DNA of 64,000 nt from Crocosphaera sp. (GTDB lineage: Bacteria > Cyanobacteriota > Cyanobacteriia > Cyanobacteriales > Microcystaceae). Each line of letters starts with the position of its first letter. The first letter of the stretch is position 1. The notes under the pieces were generated by a model. That model was not told the origin of the DNA, ran no database searches, and saw only the letters and a list, made by a program, of their open reading frames with translations. Shown here piece by piece: positions 25,670 to 35,075 of the stretch. The translations under genes were made by a program, and so were the position numbers. The stretch spans positions 1 through 64,000 of the forward strand of contig JASJDN010000014.1 in NCBI GenBank assembly GCA_030065205.1. Direction: 5' to 3'.

Positions 25670-27361
25670 TTAATCTAATTCTTCTTCTCCTATATCCACC
25701 AAAGCAACGGGACTATCTTCAGGCGATCGCAGGTTTTCTACTAATGCTTGAATTTCGGGCGGTGGGGGTGGGGTCAGTCGAGAAACGATTACAGTTACCA
25801 TTACATTTAATATCATGCCTACGGTACCAATACCTTCGGCTGATACGCCAAAAAACCAAGGATTCATGGCGAAAAATTTGACCCCAATAATATAGTAAGT
25901 GGTAAAAGCTAACCCCACAATCATCCCTGAAATTGCCCCTTCTTTATTCGTTCGTGAATCAAATACTCCTAAGATAATAACAGGGAAAAAACTAGCTGCA
26001 GCTAACCCAAAAGCAAAAGCAACAACTTGGGCAACAAAACCAGGAGGATTAACCCCAAAATAACCAGCAATAGCAATGGCAAATCCCACCATTATTCGCC
26101 CTACCATTAGCCGTTGTGACTCACTGGCTTGGGGGTTAATAATTCGATAATAAACATCGTGGGCAATGGAACTAGAAATAACTAAAAGTAGACCTGATGC
26201 TGTAGATAATGCCGCAGCTAAACCGCCAGCAGCAACTAAGGCAATAACCCACGGGGCTAAGTTAGCAACTTCGGGGGTTGAGAGAACAATAATATCTCGA
26301 TCAATAGTGATTTCACTGGTTTCCTTATCAGGCATTAGTTCAATACGTCCGTTGTTATTTTTATCGTCAAATTGTAAGAGTCCTGTATTTTCCCATTTGG
26401 TCGCCCAATCCAATTCTTGTATCTCTGCAACGGTTTTATTGTGCAAACTATCGATGAGATTGTAACGAGCAAACCCGGCTAATGCTGGGGCAGTGGTGTA
26501 TAAAATAGCAATAAAAAGTAATGCCCAACCGGCAGAATAACGGGCAGCTTTGGGACTGGGAACGGTATAAAAGCGAACTATAACATGAGGTAATCCTGCG
26601 GTGCCAACCATCAGCGCGATGGTAATAAATAGCACATCTAACATAGATTTACTAGCAAACGGTTGGGTATATTCAGTAAAGCCTAAATCTACCTGTATTT
26701 GGTTCAATTTTTCAACAATATCACTAAAAGTAAATGCCAGTTGTGGGATGGGATTACCAGTTAATTTTAAGGCGATGGCAATAGCAGGAATTAAGTAAGC
26801 GATGATTAAAACAGTATATTGTGCGACTTGTGTCCAAGTAATGCCTTTCATCCCTCCTAAAATGGCAAAAAAAGCAACAATAATCATGCCAATAATGACA
26901 CCAGTTCCGATATCCACTTGTAGGAAGCGACTAAAGACAATTCCTACCCCTCTCATTTGCCCGGCAACGTAGGTTAAAGAGACAAAAATTGCAGCAAATA
27001 CTGCGACTAAACGGGCTGTTGTAGAATAATAGCGATCGCCCACAAAATCCGGTACTGTATACTTACCAAACTTGCGTAAATAAGGGGCTAAAAGTAACGC
27101 TAAGAGGACAAAACCTCCCGTCCATCCCATCAGATAAATAGACCCATCGTAGCCTAAAAAAGAGATTAATCCTGCCATAGAAATGAAGGAAGCTGCTGAC
27201 ATCCAATCTGCTGCTGTTGCTGCCCCATTAGCTACTGCTGGAACCCCTTGATCGGCAACAAAAAATCCTTTACTATCTTTAACACGAGAATGCCAACCAA
27301 TGTATAGATAAATGATGAAAGAAATGATGACAAAAATAGTCGTCCAAGCTTCAACTGACAT
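25670..27361 (-). CDS. Sodium:solute symporter, VC_2705-type large subunit
   Basis: 563 residues, 13-14 hydrophobic segments of the SSS/LeuT fold. Landmarks: DWMSAASFISMAGLISFLGYDG near the N-terminus, YVAGQMRGVGIVFSRF, a long extramembrane insert with acidic D.NNNGRIEL (~310-345) typical of this subfamily, then PWVIALVAAGGLAAALSTASGLLLVISSSIAHD and GRIMVGFAIAIAGYFG. Family knowledge: these carriers import small organic acids such as acetate with Na+ and work with a small DUF4212 subunit, whose gene lies 2 bp upstream. The D.NNNG stretch looks like a calcium-binding loop. Confidence 0.9.
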   Translation of the reverse strand: MSVEAWTTIFVIISFIIYLYIGWHSRVKDSKGFFVADQGVPAVANGAATAADWMSAASFISMAGLISFLGYDGSIYLMGWTGGFVLLALLLAPYLRKFGKYTVPDFVGDRYYSTTARLVAVFAAIFVSLTYVAGQMRGVGIVFSRFLQVDIGTGVIIGMIIVAFFAILGGMKGITWTQVAQYTVLIIAYLIPAIAIALKLTGNPIPQLAFTFSDIVEKLNQIQVDLGFTEYTQPFASKSMLDVLFITIALMVGTAGLPHVIVRFYTVPSPKAARYSAGWALLFIAILYTTAPALAGFARYNLIDSLHNKTVAEIQELDWATKWENTGLLQFDDKNNNGRIELMPDKETSEITIDRDIIVLSTPEVANLAPWVIALVAAGGLAAALSTASGLLLVISSSIAHDVYYRIINPQASESQRLMVGRIMVGFAIAIAGYFGVNPPGFVAQVVAFAFGLAAASFFPVIILGVFDSRTNKEGAISGMIVGLAFTTYYIIGVKFFAMNPWFFGVSAEGIGTVGMILNVMVTVIVSRLTPPPPPEIQALVENLRSPEDSPVALVDIGEEELD

Positions 27362-27363
27362 AA

Positions 27364-27618
27364 TTATTCTCTCCCTTTATATTTACGATCTAATTTATCC
27401 ATTTGTACAGCATAAACAAAGATTAAAATAACAAAAACAAAAATTGATCCTTGTTGTGCCATCCAAAAACCAAGGGGGATTTTTCCCAATATAATAGTAT
27501 TAAGGGGTTGTACTAAAAGAATGCTACAACCCAGAGAAACCATAGCCCAAATAATGAGCAACGTACGAATTAAACGGGTATTTGCACGCCAATAAGCGCG
27601 ACGGTTATCATTAGTCAT
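27364..27618 (-). CDS. Symporter small subunit (DUF4212)
   Basis: 84 residues with two membrane segments (~17-37 and ~50-71). Family pattern: AYWRANTRLIRTLLIIW, then PLGFWMAQQGSIFVFVILIFVYAVQMDKLD. It is the first gene of a two-gene operon with the SSS carrier, 2 bp apart, and is thought to form or stabilise the transporter. The AT-rich gap to the rightward ATPase gene has TATAAT boxes on both strands (minus ~27653-27658, plus 27675-27680). Confidence 0.88.
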   Translation of the reverse strand: MTNDNRRAYWRANTRLIRTLLIIWAMVSLGCSILLVQPLNTIILGKIPLGFWMAQQGSIFVFVILIFVYAVQMDKLDRKYKGRE

Positions 27619-27739
27619 TAGAATGAATTGATCTTAAAGTAAGAATCTTAAGATTATATCTTAGTTTAATGGCGTATAATGACAGTATTATGTTCCTTGT
27701 TTATAATTTTTGATGTAATGAGTAGGACTTAATTAGTTT

Positions 27740-29029
27740 ATGGAACGATTGATTGTTGATAATTTTCTCAATTTAAAACATATTGACCTTGATATAGCGA
27801 AAATTAATATTATTATTGGCAGACAAGCACAAGGAAAAAGTGTTTTAGCTAAACTTCTGTATTTTTTCAAAGACTTTTTTATCAATTATCGATTATCAGT
27901 TACAGAAGGACAAAGCAAAAGAGACTTTGACAAATCAGTTAAAGAAGAATTTACAAGAATGTTTCCTGAATATTCTTGGAGTTCTGCACGATTTAACATG
28001 ATTTATAAAATCAATGAATACGAAATTACACTTGAGAATAATAAAAATAAATCAGGTGACTATAAATTGAAGTTAAATTATTCTGAAAAATTATCACGTC
28101 TAAGAAATAAACTAATAAAAGATATTGAAAAAAATCAAGATAGTGAATCAGAAATAGAAACATTTGAACAGTTTATTGAATTTAGTATAAATCGAACTAA
28201 ATATATAGAAACATTAGTTTATAAAACTCTGTTTAAATCTGATCAAATAGAGTGTGAGGAGCCAATTTTTATACCGGCAGGGCGTTCTTTCTTTTCCAAT
28301 GTTCAAAAAGCTGTTTTTTCTTTACTATCAGATAATATATCAATTGACTATTTTTTGATTGAATTTGGTTCGAGTTATGAAAAATTAAAAGAAATTTACA
28401 CAAAAAGGAAAATATTACATGATAGTAAGTCAAAAGTAATTGATGAAATTATCCAAAAGATTATCATTGGAAATTATCGTTATGAGCAAGAAGAAGATTG
28501 GATATATCGTTTAGATAAAAGTCGAGTCAAGCTCATTAATGCTTCATCAGGACAACAAGAAGCTGTACCATTAATAGTAATATTATCAACATTACCTTTT
28601 TTACGTTCTAAACAACTATTTTTTATAGAAGAACCAGAAGCACATCTTTTTCCCTCTTCACAAAAATCTATGGTTGAATTAATTAGTATTATGTTTAATA
28701 TAACTAAGAAAAAACATGGGTTTTTATTAACAACTCATAGTCCTTATATTTTAAGTGCATTTAATAATCTGATTCAAGCAGGAAATGCTAGAAAAAAAAT
28801 AGTAGAAAAAGGAGATAAACCTCAAGAACTCAAAAAACTATTTTCTATTGTTTCAGAAGATAAAATCTTAGATATTGAAGATTTTGGAATTTATACCCTA
28901 GAAAATGGAGACCTAACAAGCATAATAAAAAAAGACAATAAATTGATTGATACTAATATAATTGATGAAGCTTACGACGAATTTTTTGATATATTTAGTC
29001 AATTAACAGAATTAGAATTTGAGGAATAA
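27740..29029 (+). CDS. OLD/AAA_15-type ATPase, first gene of putative defence operon
   Basis: 429 residues. ABC-type ATPase head in the OLD/AAA_15 style: Walker A GRQAQGKS at 27-34, a FIPAGRSFFSN motif at 177-187, signature-like SSGQQ at 269-273, Walker B LFFIEEPEAH at 293-302 and the switch histidine TTHSP at 331-335. The coiled or helical middle is lysine-rich. There is no Toprim domain, unlike classical OLD or GajA. A small nuclease-like gene follows after 7 bp. Related two-gene ATPase/effector pairs (Septu, Gabija, PARIS) are phage defence systems. Strongly AT-rich, unlike its neighbours, suggesting transfer. Confidence 0.85.
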   Translation: MERLIVDNFLNLKHIDLDIAKINIIIGRQAQGKSVLAKLLYFFKDFFINYRLSVTEGQSKRDFDKSVKEEFTRMFPEYSWSSARFNMIYKINEYEITLENNKNKSGDYKLKLNYSEKLSRLRNKLIKDIEKNQDSESEIETFEQFIEFSINRTKYIETLVYKTLFKSDQIECEEPIFIPAGRSFFSNVQKAVFSLLSDNISIDYFLIEFGSSYEKLKEIYTKRKILHDSKSKVIDEIIQKIIIGNYRYEQEEDWIYRLDKSRVKLINASSGQQEAVPLIVILSTLPFLRSKQLFFIEEPEAHLFPSSQKSMVELISIMFNITKKKHGFLLTTHSPYILSAFNNLIQAGNARKKIVEKGDKPQELKKLFSIVSEDKILDIEDFGIYTLENGDLTSIIKKDNKLIDTNIIDEAYDEFFDIFSQLTELEFEE

Positions 29030-29036
29030 AGTATAG

Positions 29037-29474
29037 ATGAATTTTGAGGAATGTTCAGAAGTCACTAACAACAAAATCATACCTTTTAGTGATAAAAAAG
29101 GCAAAAGTAAAATGTATATAGATAACCCCTCAAAAAAATATATACAAAAAATAACAGTTGATGGTTGCTTGAATATTCCTGGAAAAAAGTGTGATTATCT
29201 TCTCAAAATAGATAATCTATCTCTAGATATATATATTGAACTGAAAGGTTGTAAAGTTGATGACGCAATCAAGCAACTTGAAAATACTATAAATTATATC
29301 TATAAAGATAATTCAAAAGTTGCAGTTCGGAAATTTTGTTATATCATTCATACTAGATGTCCTTTAAAAGCTCAAGAAATGGAGAATTACATGAGAAAAT
29401 TTAAGAAAAATTATAATGCGACTTTGAAGTTTAAGTCATCGGGATATAAAGAAAAATTAGCTAATTTAACATAA
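29037..29474 (+). CDS. Small PD-(D/E)xK nuclease-like protein, partner of the ATPase
   Basis: 145 residues. A basic N-terminus leads into a possible restriction-type core: KCDYLLKI with Asp53, then LDIYIELKG with Glu68 and Lys70, then a helix DDAIKQLENTINYIY containing Gln80. The D-x14-E-x-K spacing plus a following Q matches PD-(D/E)xK nucleases. A later strand RKFCYIIHTRCPL completes an alpha/beta sheet. It follows the ATPase by 7 bp and is probably its effector. The family was not recognised; it is neither HNH (PtuB) nor DUF4435 (AriB). Nuclease activity is an inference from the motif. Confidence 0.7.
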   Translation: MNFEECSEVTNNKIIPFSDKKGKSKMYIDNPSKKYIQKITVDGCLNIPGKKCDYLLKIDNLSLDIYIELKGCKVDDAIKQLENTINYIYKDNSKVAVRKFCYIIHTRCPLKAQEMENYMRKFKKNYNATLKFKSSGYKEKLANLT

Positions 29475-29588
29475 AATTAAATCATTAACAGGAACAAATT
29501 GCTTAACTTTATTATCTATCTAGATAGATTACAAAATATTAGTATTAAGATAGAATTATTTAATATCATAACGCTTTAATGTATAACC

Positions 29589-30503
29589 GTGATTGAATTT
29601 GTACAAAACCGCATACTATCATCAAAAATAGTACAATTATTTACTCGTACCATTATCAAATGGCAACAAGACGACTGTATAGAAATGGGTGCAGCATTAT
29701 CCTATTATGCTATTTTTTCTCTATTTCCTATCTTACTGGTTATTCTAAGTATAACCGGTTTAATCCTTGGTCCTGATACTAATGCTTATACGCAAATTTT
29801 AGTCTTTGCACAAAGTGCTTTACCCATAGAAGCATATCGCATTGTAGAAAGTACCTTAGTCGAATTAAATAAAAGTAGTTTAGGTGCAGGAATTATCGGT
29901 TTTTCTATTCTATTTATTACAGCAAGTCGTATTTTTCGTGCCTTAAGTCGTAACGTTGATAAAATATGGAATGTTTACCATCATAGGTATAGTCGAAATG
30001 GTTGGTTTTGGACGGTTATTCGGTTTATTCAAAATCAAATTATTGCCTTTTTATTAGTTTTGAGTTCAACCGCTTTAATGTTAGTTTCTTTATTGTCTAA
30101 TATTGCTTTAAAAGTATTTTTAAAGATCATTAAAAATGTAGAACAAGTTATTACTTGGATCAGAGTTGATGAAGCTTTTTTATGGAATAGTTTACAATTA
30201 GGCATTACTTTTTTACTGTTAACTTCTGTGGTGATGTTTCTTTATAAAACCCTTCCTGCAACTAAAGTAAAATGGAGTGATATTTGGATCGGTTCTTTAT
30301 TAGCTGTTAGTTTGTTTTCTTTGCTTCAAAGTTTAGTGAGTAGTGGGGTTATTCGTATTGGGGAACAGTTTAGAGCTTATGGTATTATTGGGGGATTTAT
30401 GGTACTTTTATTATGGATATTTCTCACCTGTCAAATCTTTTTATTAGGGTGTGAATTTACTTATGTTTATACCCATTTATTCGGTAGTAGGAGAGACAAA
30501 TAA
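29589..30503 (+). CDS. YihY/BrkB family membrane protein
   Basis: 304 residues, GTG start. About six membrane segments: after a DDCIEMGAALSYYAIFSLFP motif that defines the family, LLVILSITGLILGP, IIGFSILFITASRIF, then FLLVLSSTALMLV, LGITFLLLTSVVMFLY and GGFMVLLLWIFLTCQIFLLG near the C-terminus. The family was once annotated as RNase BN and is now seen as inner-membrane proteins of unclear, perhaps transport, role. It is preceded by the ATPase/nuclease operon, with 114 bp between. Confidence 0.85.
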   Translation: MIEFVQNRILSSKIVQLFTRTIIKWQQDDCIEMGAALSYYAIFSLFPILLVILSITGLILGPDTNAYTQILVFAQSALPIEAYRIVESTLVELNKSSLGAGIIGFSILFITASRIFRALSRNVDKIWNVYHHRYSRNGWFWTVIRFIQNQIIAFLLVLSSTALMLVSLLSNIALKVFLKIIKNVEQVITWIRVDEAFLWNSLQLGITFLLLTSVVMFLYKTLPATKVKWSDIWIGSLLAVSLFSLLQSLVSSGVIRIGEQFRAYGIIGGFMVLLLWIFLTCQIFLLGCEFTYVYTHLFGSRRDK

Positions 30504-30516
30504 ATCCATCAAAACT

Positions 30517-31563
30517 TTAGATAGTATCTTGGATTAACTTTGCTAATTTTTCTGCACTATCTATAACAGCTAACTCTGAACTTTTTTGAGCCATTTCTTT
30601 TAATTGTTCTGTATTTTTTAGTAAACTTAAAACCAAATCTGTGAGTTTTTGTCCTGTTAATTCTTTTTGTCGATAACTATAGGCTGCTCCTTTTTCAACA
30701 AATACTTGAGCATTAAAAGATTGATGATCTTCTGCTGCAAAAGGATAAGGAATTAAGACAGCAGGCGTATTAGTAATCGCTAGTTCTGTTAAAGTTCCGG
30801 AACCGGCACGACTCACGGCTAAATCTGCTCTTTGTAATAGTCCAGCCATGTTATCATAAAAGGGTAAAGAAATATAATGAGGGTGTTGAAAACTGTCAGC
30901 ATCAGGATCATTTTTTCCTGTTAAATGTACCACATAAGCTCCCATTTCTAGCCAACTAGGAACACACTGACGGACTAATTGATTAACGGAAACTGCCCCT
31001 TGAGATCCCCCAACAACGACGATTAAAGGCACATTGTCAGGAATATTTAAGTCTAAAGATTGAGGGGTATAAAACTGCGATCGCACAGGGGTACTGACCC
31101 AAATTGTAGCAGTATTAGGTAAATATTTTTTAGTTCCTTCAAACCCCAACGCAACCGTGTGACAAAAACGACTTAATAACTTAGTTACCTTACCAGGAAT
31201 ATAATTCGATTCGTGTAAAATTGCTGGAATTCCTGACAACTTAGCAGCTAAAATAGCAGGACTTGCAATATATCCCCCAGTGGTAAAAACAACATCAATT
31301 TTTTGTTCTTTAATGATTTTCTTGACTTCAAAAATAGAACTCACTAACCCTAACAAAATTTGTAACTTTTTGACAGGAGAACGAGTCTGAAACCCTTCAA
31401 CTGATATAGTATGAAAAGGGTAGCGATCGCCGATTAAACTTTGTTCGAGACGGTTAGGGGTTCCTAACCATTGAATTTCGTAATCAGGTAATTTTTCAGC
31501 CACTCCCAAAGCCGGAAAAACATGACCCCCAGTACCACTCGCTGCGATTAATAAACGTGCCAT
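30517..31563 (-). CDS. murG: MurG, lipid II-forming GlcNAc transferase
   Basis: 348 residues, family GT28. Seen: the N-terminal GTGGHVFPALGVAE loop at 10-23, VFTTGGYIASPAILAAK, PAILHESNYIPG, the C-terminal VVVGGSQGAVSVN and RAGSGTLTELA sugar-nucleotide motifs, and PYPFAAEDHQSFNA. MurG adds GlcNAc from UDP-GlcNAc to lipid I at the inner face of the plasma membrane in peptidoglycan synthesis. Monocistronic here, diverging from an exported NTF2-like protein. Confidence 0.95.
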   Translation of the reverse strand: MARLLIAASGTGGHVFPALGVAEKLPDYEIQWLGTPNRLEQSLIGDRYPFHTISVEGFQTRSPVKKLQILLGLVSSIFEVKKIIKEQKIDVVFTTGGYIASPAILAAKLSGIPAILHESNYIPGKVTKLLSRFCHTVALGFEGTKKYLPNTATIWVSTPVRSQFYTPQSLDLNIPDNVPLIVVVGGSQGAVSVNQLVRQCVPSWLEMGAYVVHLTGKNDPDADSFQHPHYISLPFYDNMAGLLQRADLAVSRAGSGTLTELAITNTPAVLIPYPFAAEDHQSFNAQVFVEKGAAYSYRQKELTGQKLTDLVLSLLKNTEQLKEMAQKSSELAVIDSAEKLAKLIQDTI

Positions 31564-31637
31564 AAAAACAAAATATTCGTTACAATAAAGCGAAAATCCT
31601 GTATGGTTAATCAGGATAGTTCACACAAGGTAGACGC

Positions 31638-32408
31638 ATGATATATCGCCGTTGGTTCCTCTCTGTTATAATTGGTTTTGGTCTGAGTTTGGGGACTCAT
31701 TTAACCCTCCGTGCTGAAAGTCCTGACACAGCACCAATTGAATTAAAAGCCCTAATTACCCAGATTGACGCTGCAGCCAATCGACAAGACATTGATCGCA
31801 TTCAAACATTTTATAGTGAGCAATATGTCACCGCAGATGGGTTAATGTTAGATGAATTTACCCAAAGTTTAAAGCAACTGTGGAAAGTGTATCCTAATTT
31901 GAACTATAAAACCGAATTATTATCCTGGGAAAAAAATGGAACCAGTTGGGTTGCTGAAACTTTAACAACCATGACAGGAAGCAGTCAACAAAGGGGTCGA
32001 AAAATTCAATTAGAAGCAAAAATAAAATCCCGTCAAACCTTCCAGGGAAATCAACTGATTCGCCAAGAAATTATCAGTGAAGAAAGTAAACTGACCTCAG
32101 GAGAAAAGCCTCCAGAAGTGACTGTAAACGTGCCAGAACAAGTGAAAGTCGGGGAAACCTTTGATTTTGATGTAATTGTGACTGAACCCCTGAGCGACGA
32201 ATTATTGGCGGGAATGGCTATGTCAGAAAAAGTAGACAGCGATCGCTATCTAGACCCATCTACAATGGAGCTAGAATTATTACAATCTGGAGGATTATTT
32301 AAACGAGTTTCTCCCATTGAAGAAGCGCAAAATCGTTGGCTTTCGGCCATTTTAATTCGTAGCGAAGGAATTACTGTGGTGACTCATCGCGTCAGAATTG
32401 TGGAGTAG
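31638..32408 (+). CDS. Exported NTF2-like protein with C-terminal beta domain
   Basis: 256 residues. A signal peptide (residues 6-26, FLSVIIGFGLSLGTHLTL) is likely cut after LRA. Residues ~32-140 fit an NTF2/SnoaL-like domain (LITQIDAAANRQDIDRIQTF, YVTADGLMLDEF, KQLWKVYPNL). From ~155 a beta-sandwich-like domain follows (PEVTVNVPEQVKVGETFDF), with LDPSTMELELLQSGGLFKRV near the end. Familiar as a cyanobacterial exported protein, but without known function. Its stop lies 1 bp from that of the next convergent gene. Confidence 0.75.
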   Translation: MIYRRWFLSVIIGFGLSLGTHLTLRAESPDTAPIELKALITQIDAAANRQDIDRIQTFYSEQYVTADGLMLDEFTQSLKQLWKVYPNLNYKTELLSWEKNGTSWVAETLTTMTGSSQQRGRKIQLEAKIKSRQTFQGNQLIRQEIISEESKLTSGEKPPEVTVNVPEQVKVGETFDFDVIVTEPLSDELLAGMAMSEKVDSDRYLDPSTMELELLQSGGLFKRVSPIEEAQNRWLSAILIRSEGITVVTHRVRIVE

Positions 32409-32409
32409 T

Positions 32410-33186
32410 TCAAGGGTTTCGATTCAACCATAACATAACAATAGTCGAAACATATTTCCGTCCCTTACTCAAATAATCCCACAAGTTAATCCCTGTTTTA
32501 CTTTCCCCAGAAGTACGGGGAACACAAACGTAGGGAACTTCTTTCATGCGATAATTCAATCGAGCCGCCCGACATAATAAATCAATGCAATACTCTCCAT
32601 AATCGCCTTTGAGACGAATTTTTGTTAACACTTCTGATCGAGCAGCAATAAAACCACTGGTATAATCATGAACTTTTCGCCCCAATAATAACATGGCAAA
32701 ATTATTGATAATCCAACTTAACACCCGTGCCATCAAACCATGAGCAATATCGGTTCCCCCTTCAATCCAACGGGAACCCGCTACCACATCAGCCTCATTT
32801 TGTCTAATGGCTTCGACCAACTTAGGTACATCTTCCGGTGGCATAGACAAATCGCAATCCATCCAGGTGATAATCTGAGCATTGTAGGTTTGTATGGCTT
32901 CGTCAATACCCCGTTGAATCGCAGAGGTTAAGCCTTTTTCTTCAAGACGACGTACCAGAGCAATCCCTGAATTTTTTTCCTTGTCCTTAGGAGAATAGGG
33001 AGTTTGAGCAGCCATGTCTGCTACAATCTTCCAGGTACCATCAGGGGAGTCATCATCAATGACCAAAACCAGGTAAGGGGGAGAAACACTGGCCATCAGA
33101 CGTTCAATTAAGTCGGTAATATTGCCACTTTCGTTAAACGTGGGTAAAACGGTACAAACCAGAGCATTGTCGTCAACCTTAGACAT
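32410..33186 (-). CDS. Polyprenol-phosphate mannose/glucose synthase-like GT2
   Basis: 258 residues. GT2 domain of the dolichyl-phosphate mannose synthase type: VLPTFNESGNI, VIDDDSPDGTW, the WMDCDLSMPPE metal-binding motif, VAGSRWIEGGT and KVHDYTSGFIAARSEV, then YCIDLLCRAA. No C-terminal membrane domain, as in single-domain DPM1. It transfers a sugar from a nucleotide to polyprenol phosphate for later use in glycan or protein glycosylation. Convergent with the NTF2-like gene. Confidence 0.85.
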   Translation of the reverse strand: MSKVDDNALVCTVLPTFNESGNITDLIERLMASVSPPYLVLVIDDDSPDGTWKIVADMAAQTPYSPKDKEKNSGIALVRRLEEKGLTSAIQRGIDEAIQTYNAQIITWMDCDLSMPPEDVPKLVEAIRQNEADVVAGSRWIEGGTDIAHGLMARVLSWIINNFAMLLLGRKVHDYTSGFIAARSEVLTKIRLKGDYGEYCIDLLCRAARLNYRMKEVPYVCVPRTSGESKTGINLWDYLSKGRKYVSTIVMLWLNRNP

Positions 33187-33267
33187 GGGCGTAATTTTAG
33201 AAACAGATATCTCAACATCATTGAAGACACAAAGTATTCTAGCTTAGAATGGCAACTAGACTCAGAC

Positions 33268-34815
33268 TTAAGCGTGTCCATAGGTCTGAGGTTCGGTATC
33301 GGTACCAATTTTGGGCAACATTAAGACATAACGATAACCGGACTCTGGAGAACCTTGAACCATAATTTTACCCCCATGATTTTCAATGAGGTGACAACTT
33401 AAAAGTAAACCCAATAATTCTTGAGAATTTTGAGAGTGTGCTTGACTCCCTTGTTCTGCATAGATTAATTTTTCTAGGGAAGAAGCCCGTAAAACATAAT
33501 CATTGACCGTTGAAATCACCGTTTTATTTTGTTCAAGGGAATTGAGAGAATTATGTAATTGGGTTAATTTTTTATGGCCCGATGAGGGATGAAAGTTGAC
33601 TTGGGGTAAACCGTCTCCCAACCAGGGATGAGACACCCAAACCGCCATATTCAGGGTTTTGCTACGACGGGAGACATGAATGCGAACTTCCCCTCCCACT
33701 TCTCCTGATTCGAGGATACTCATGACCAAATAATATAACCCCTGGCGCACAATTTCTTTATCTAAAAGCCAAACTCGTTTTCCCGGTTCAACGGATAGGC
33801 GTAGGGTTTGTCGTTTTTGATTGACCAGTTCGGCTAAACTGTTGATGGTATTCTGGGCCAGCATTTCGATATTAACGGGGTTAAGCTGTAGTTCGTTATG
33901 ACCATTTTGGGAAACGCCTAAAGTCAAAATTTCCTTAACCAAAGCATTCATCTGCTGACCGCTACTGTGGATAATTTTTAAATATTCTTGTTGTTTTGTG
34001 GTTAGGGAACCGAACACCCCTCCTTGCAACACACTTGACATTCCAATGACTGAAGTTAAGGGAGTCCGAAATTCCTCGATTAACTGCCGTAATAGTTGCA
34101 ATTTAATGGTATTAATGGAAGCTGCTACTGATGATTCCCTCGACTCATGACTCTCAGAGACACCTATGTCAGAAGTCATCAGGTTTAACCATTCATTTTC
34201 TTGAGGCCGTTGAGTTTTGAGCAGATGATTGCGTTCAAATTCCCGTAAACACCAACGAGCCGTTATGGTTAGAAATTCTACATCTCTGGGGGTAAATTCA
34301 CGGGGGGCTAAATCCATCACCGCTAGGGTTCCCAAACATTGCCCTTCTGCTGTGATTAAAGGAGTCCCCAAAAAAGCACGAATCCCGTAATGCTGCACCA
34401 GAGAACTTTTAGCAAAAATAGGGTCTTGTAACGTATCGTGAATGACTAGGGGTTGTTCACTGTCAACTACATAGGTACTAAACGCTTCTTGACGAGGAAT
34501 TTTACGGGTTGAGGCTAAATTGTTCATTAGCCCCAATCTTGAGAGTCCTACGGCTGATTTTAAGCAAAACTGATCTTGAACCATTGTCCCTAATAGACAA
34601 ATGGGAGCGTTGATGAAACGAGCAGCAGTTTGGGTAGCTTCATCAAAGATAGGAATGGTTTCAGTATCTAAGAGTCCTAACTGTTTTAAAGTTGTGACTC
34701 GTTTTTGTTCTCGAACGGCTGGACTCAACCCATCTAAGCGACAAAAAAGACGATTCGTTGCGTTGAAGATAGGATTGATATTTACCCCTAAATTTACTGC
34801 TTGCACTTGCATCAC
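33268..34815 (-). CDS. GAF-domain protein with degenerate histidine kinase module
   Basis: 515 residues. An N-terminal GAF domain (~45-205, APICLLGTMVQDQFCLKSAVG and FLGTPLITAEGQCLGTLAV) is followed by a HisKA-like dimerisation helix (~232-300) and a HATPase-like region. The H-box reads IEEFRTPLTSVIG, where the phospho-acceptor His of SHELRTPL is Glu, and the N-box region (QGLYYLVMSILES) lacks the usual Asn. The C-terminal G-box-like LLGLLLSCHLIENHGGKI remains. Autophosphorylation is thus unlikely. It may act as a sensor or dimerisation partner for another kinase. Downstream, 82 bp away, lies the GT2 gene. Confidence 0.85.
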   Translation of the reverse strand: MMQVQAVNLGVNINPIFNATNRLFCRLDGLSPAVREQKRVTTLKQLGLLDTETIPIFDEATQTAARFINAPICLLGTMVQDQFCLKSAVGLSRLGLMNNLASTRKIPRQEAFSTYVVDSEQPLVIHDTLQDPIFAKSSLVQHYGIRAFLGTPLITAEGQCLGTLAVMDLAPREFTPRDVEFLTITARWCLREFERNHLLKTQRPQENEWLNLMTSDIGVSESHESRESSVAASINTIKLQLLRQLIEEFRTPLTSVIGMSSVLQGGVFGSLTTKQQEYLKIIHSSGQQMNALVKEILTLGVSQNGHNELQLNPVNIEMLAQNTINSLAELVNQKRQTLRLSVEPGKRVWLLDKEIVRQGLYYLVMSILESGEVGGEVRIHVSRRSKTLNMAVWVSHPWLGDGLPQVNFHPSSGHKKLTQLHNSLNSLEQNKTVISTVNDYVLRASSLEKLIYAEQGSQAHSQNSQELLGLLLSCHLIENHGGKIMVQGSPESGYRYVLMLPKIGTDTEPQTYGHA

Positions 34816-34920
34816 AAAATCCCACTGACTTGAGGTTTAGAGAAATTACGCAAAAATAACCAAATTTATCGGTAAAATAAACTTTACCTGCGATGATATC
34901 CGTGTAGATATCACTTTTTT
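34816..34920 (+). terminator. Terminator-like hairpin on the strand opposite the GAF gene
   Basis: TGATATC (34894-34900) and GATATCA (34907-34913) form a 7-bp stem followed by CTTTTTT on the plus strand. No rightward gene ends here; its right arm contains the stop codon of the leftward gene remnant. It might end an antisense transcript, or be chance. Confidence 0.3.
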
Positions 34921-35075
34921 CCTGGTTTGTTTGCTAATTCTAAAGTTCCCCAAAAATTGCCTTTCTGAACATAATGCTCAAAATTTTCCCTAATCTTCTC
35001 TTTAAATAGTGATTTTACTAGATCAACTTTTTTATCAAGGGTATGTTCATCGTTGAATTTACGAGGATCAAAAGG
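34911..35075 (-). pseudogene. C-terminal gene remnant cut by a palindromic element
   Basis: On the minus strand, 54 coherent codons end in a stop at 34911. They read PFDPRKFNDEHTLDKKV, then a helix with VKSLFKEKIRENFEHYVQ and GNFWGTLELANKPGKK. There is no start codon, and upstream the frame runs into the repeat element and a stop. Composition is that of a real protein, so this is the 3' end of a gene whose front was lost. Family not recognised. Confidence 0.55.
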
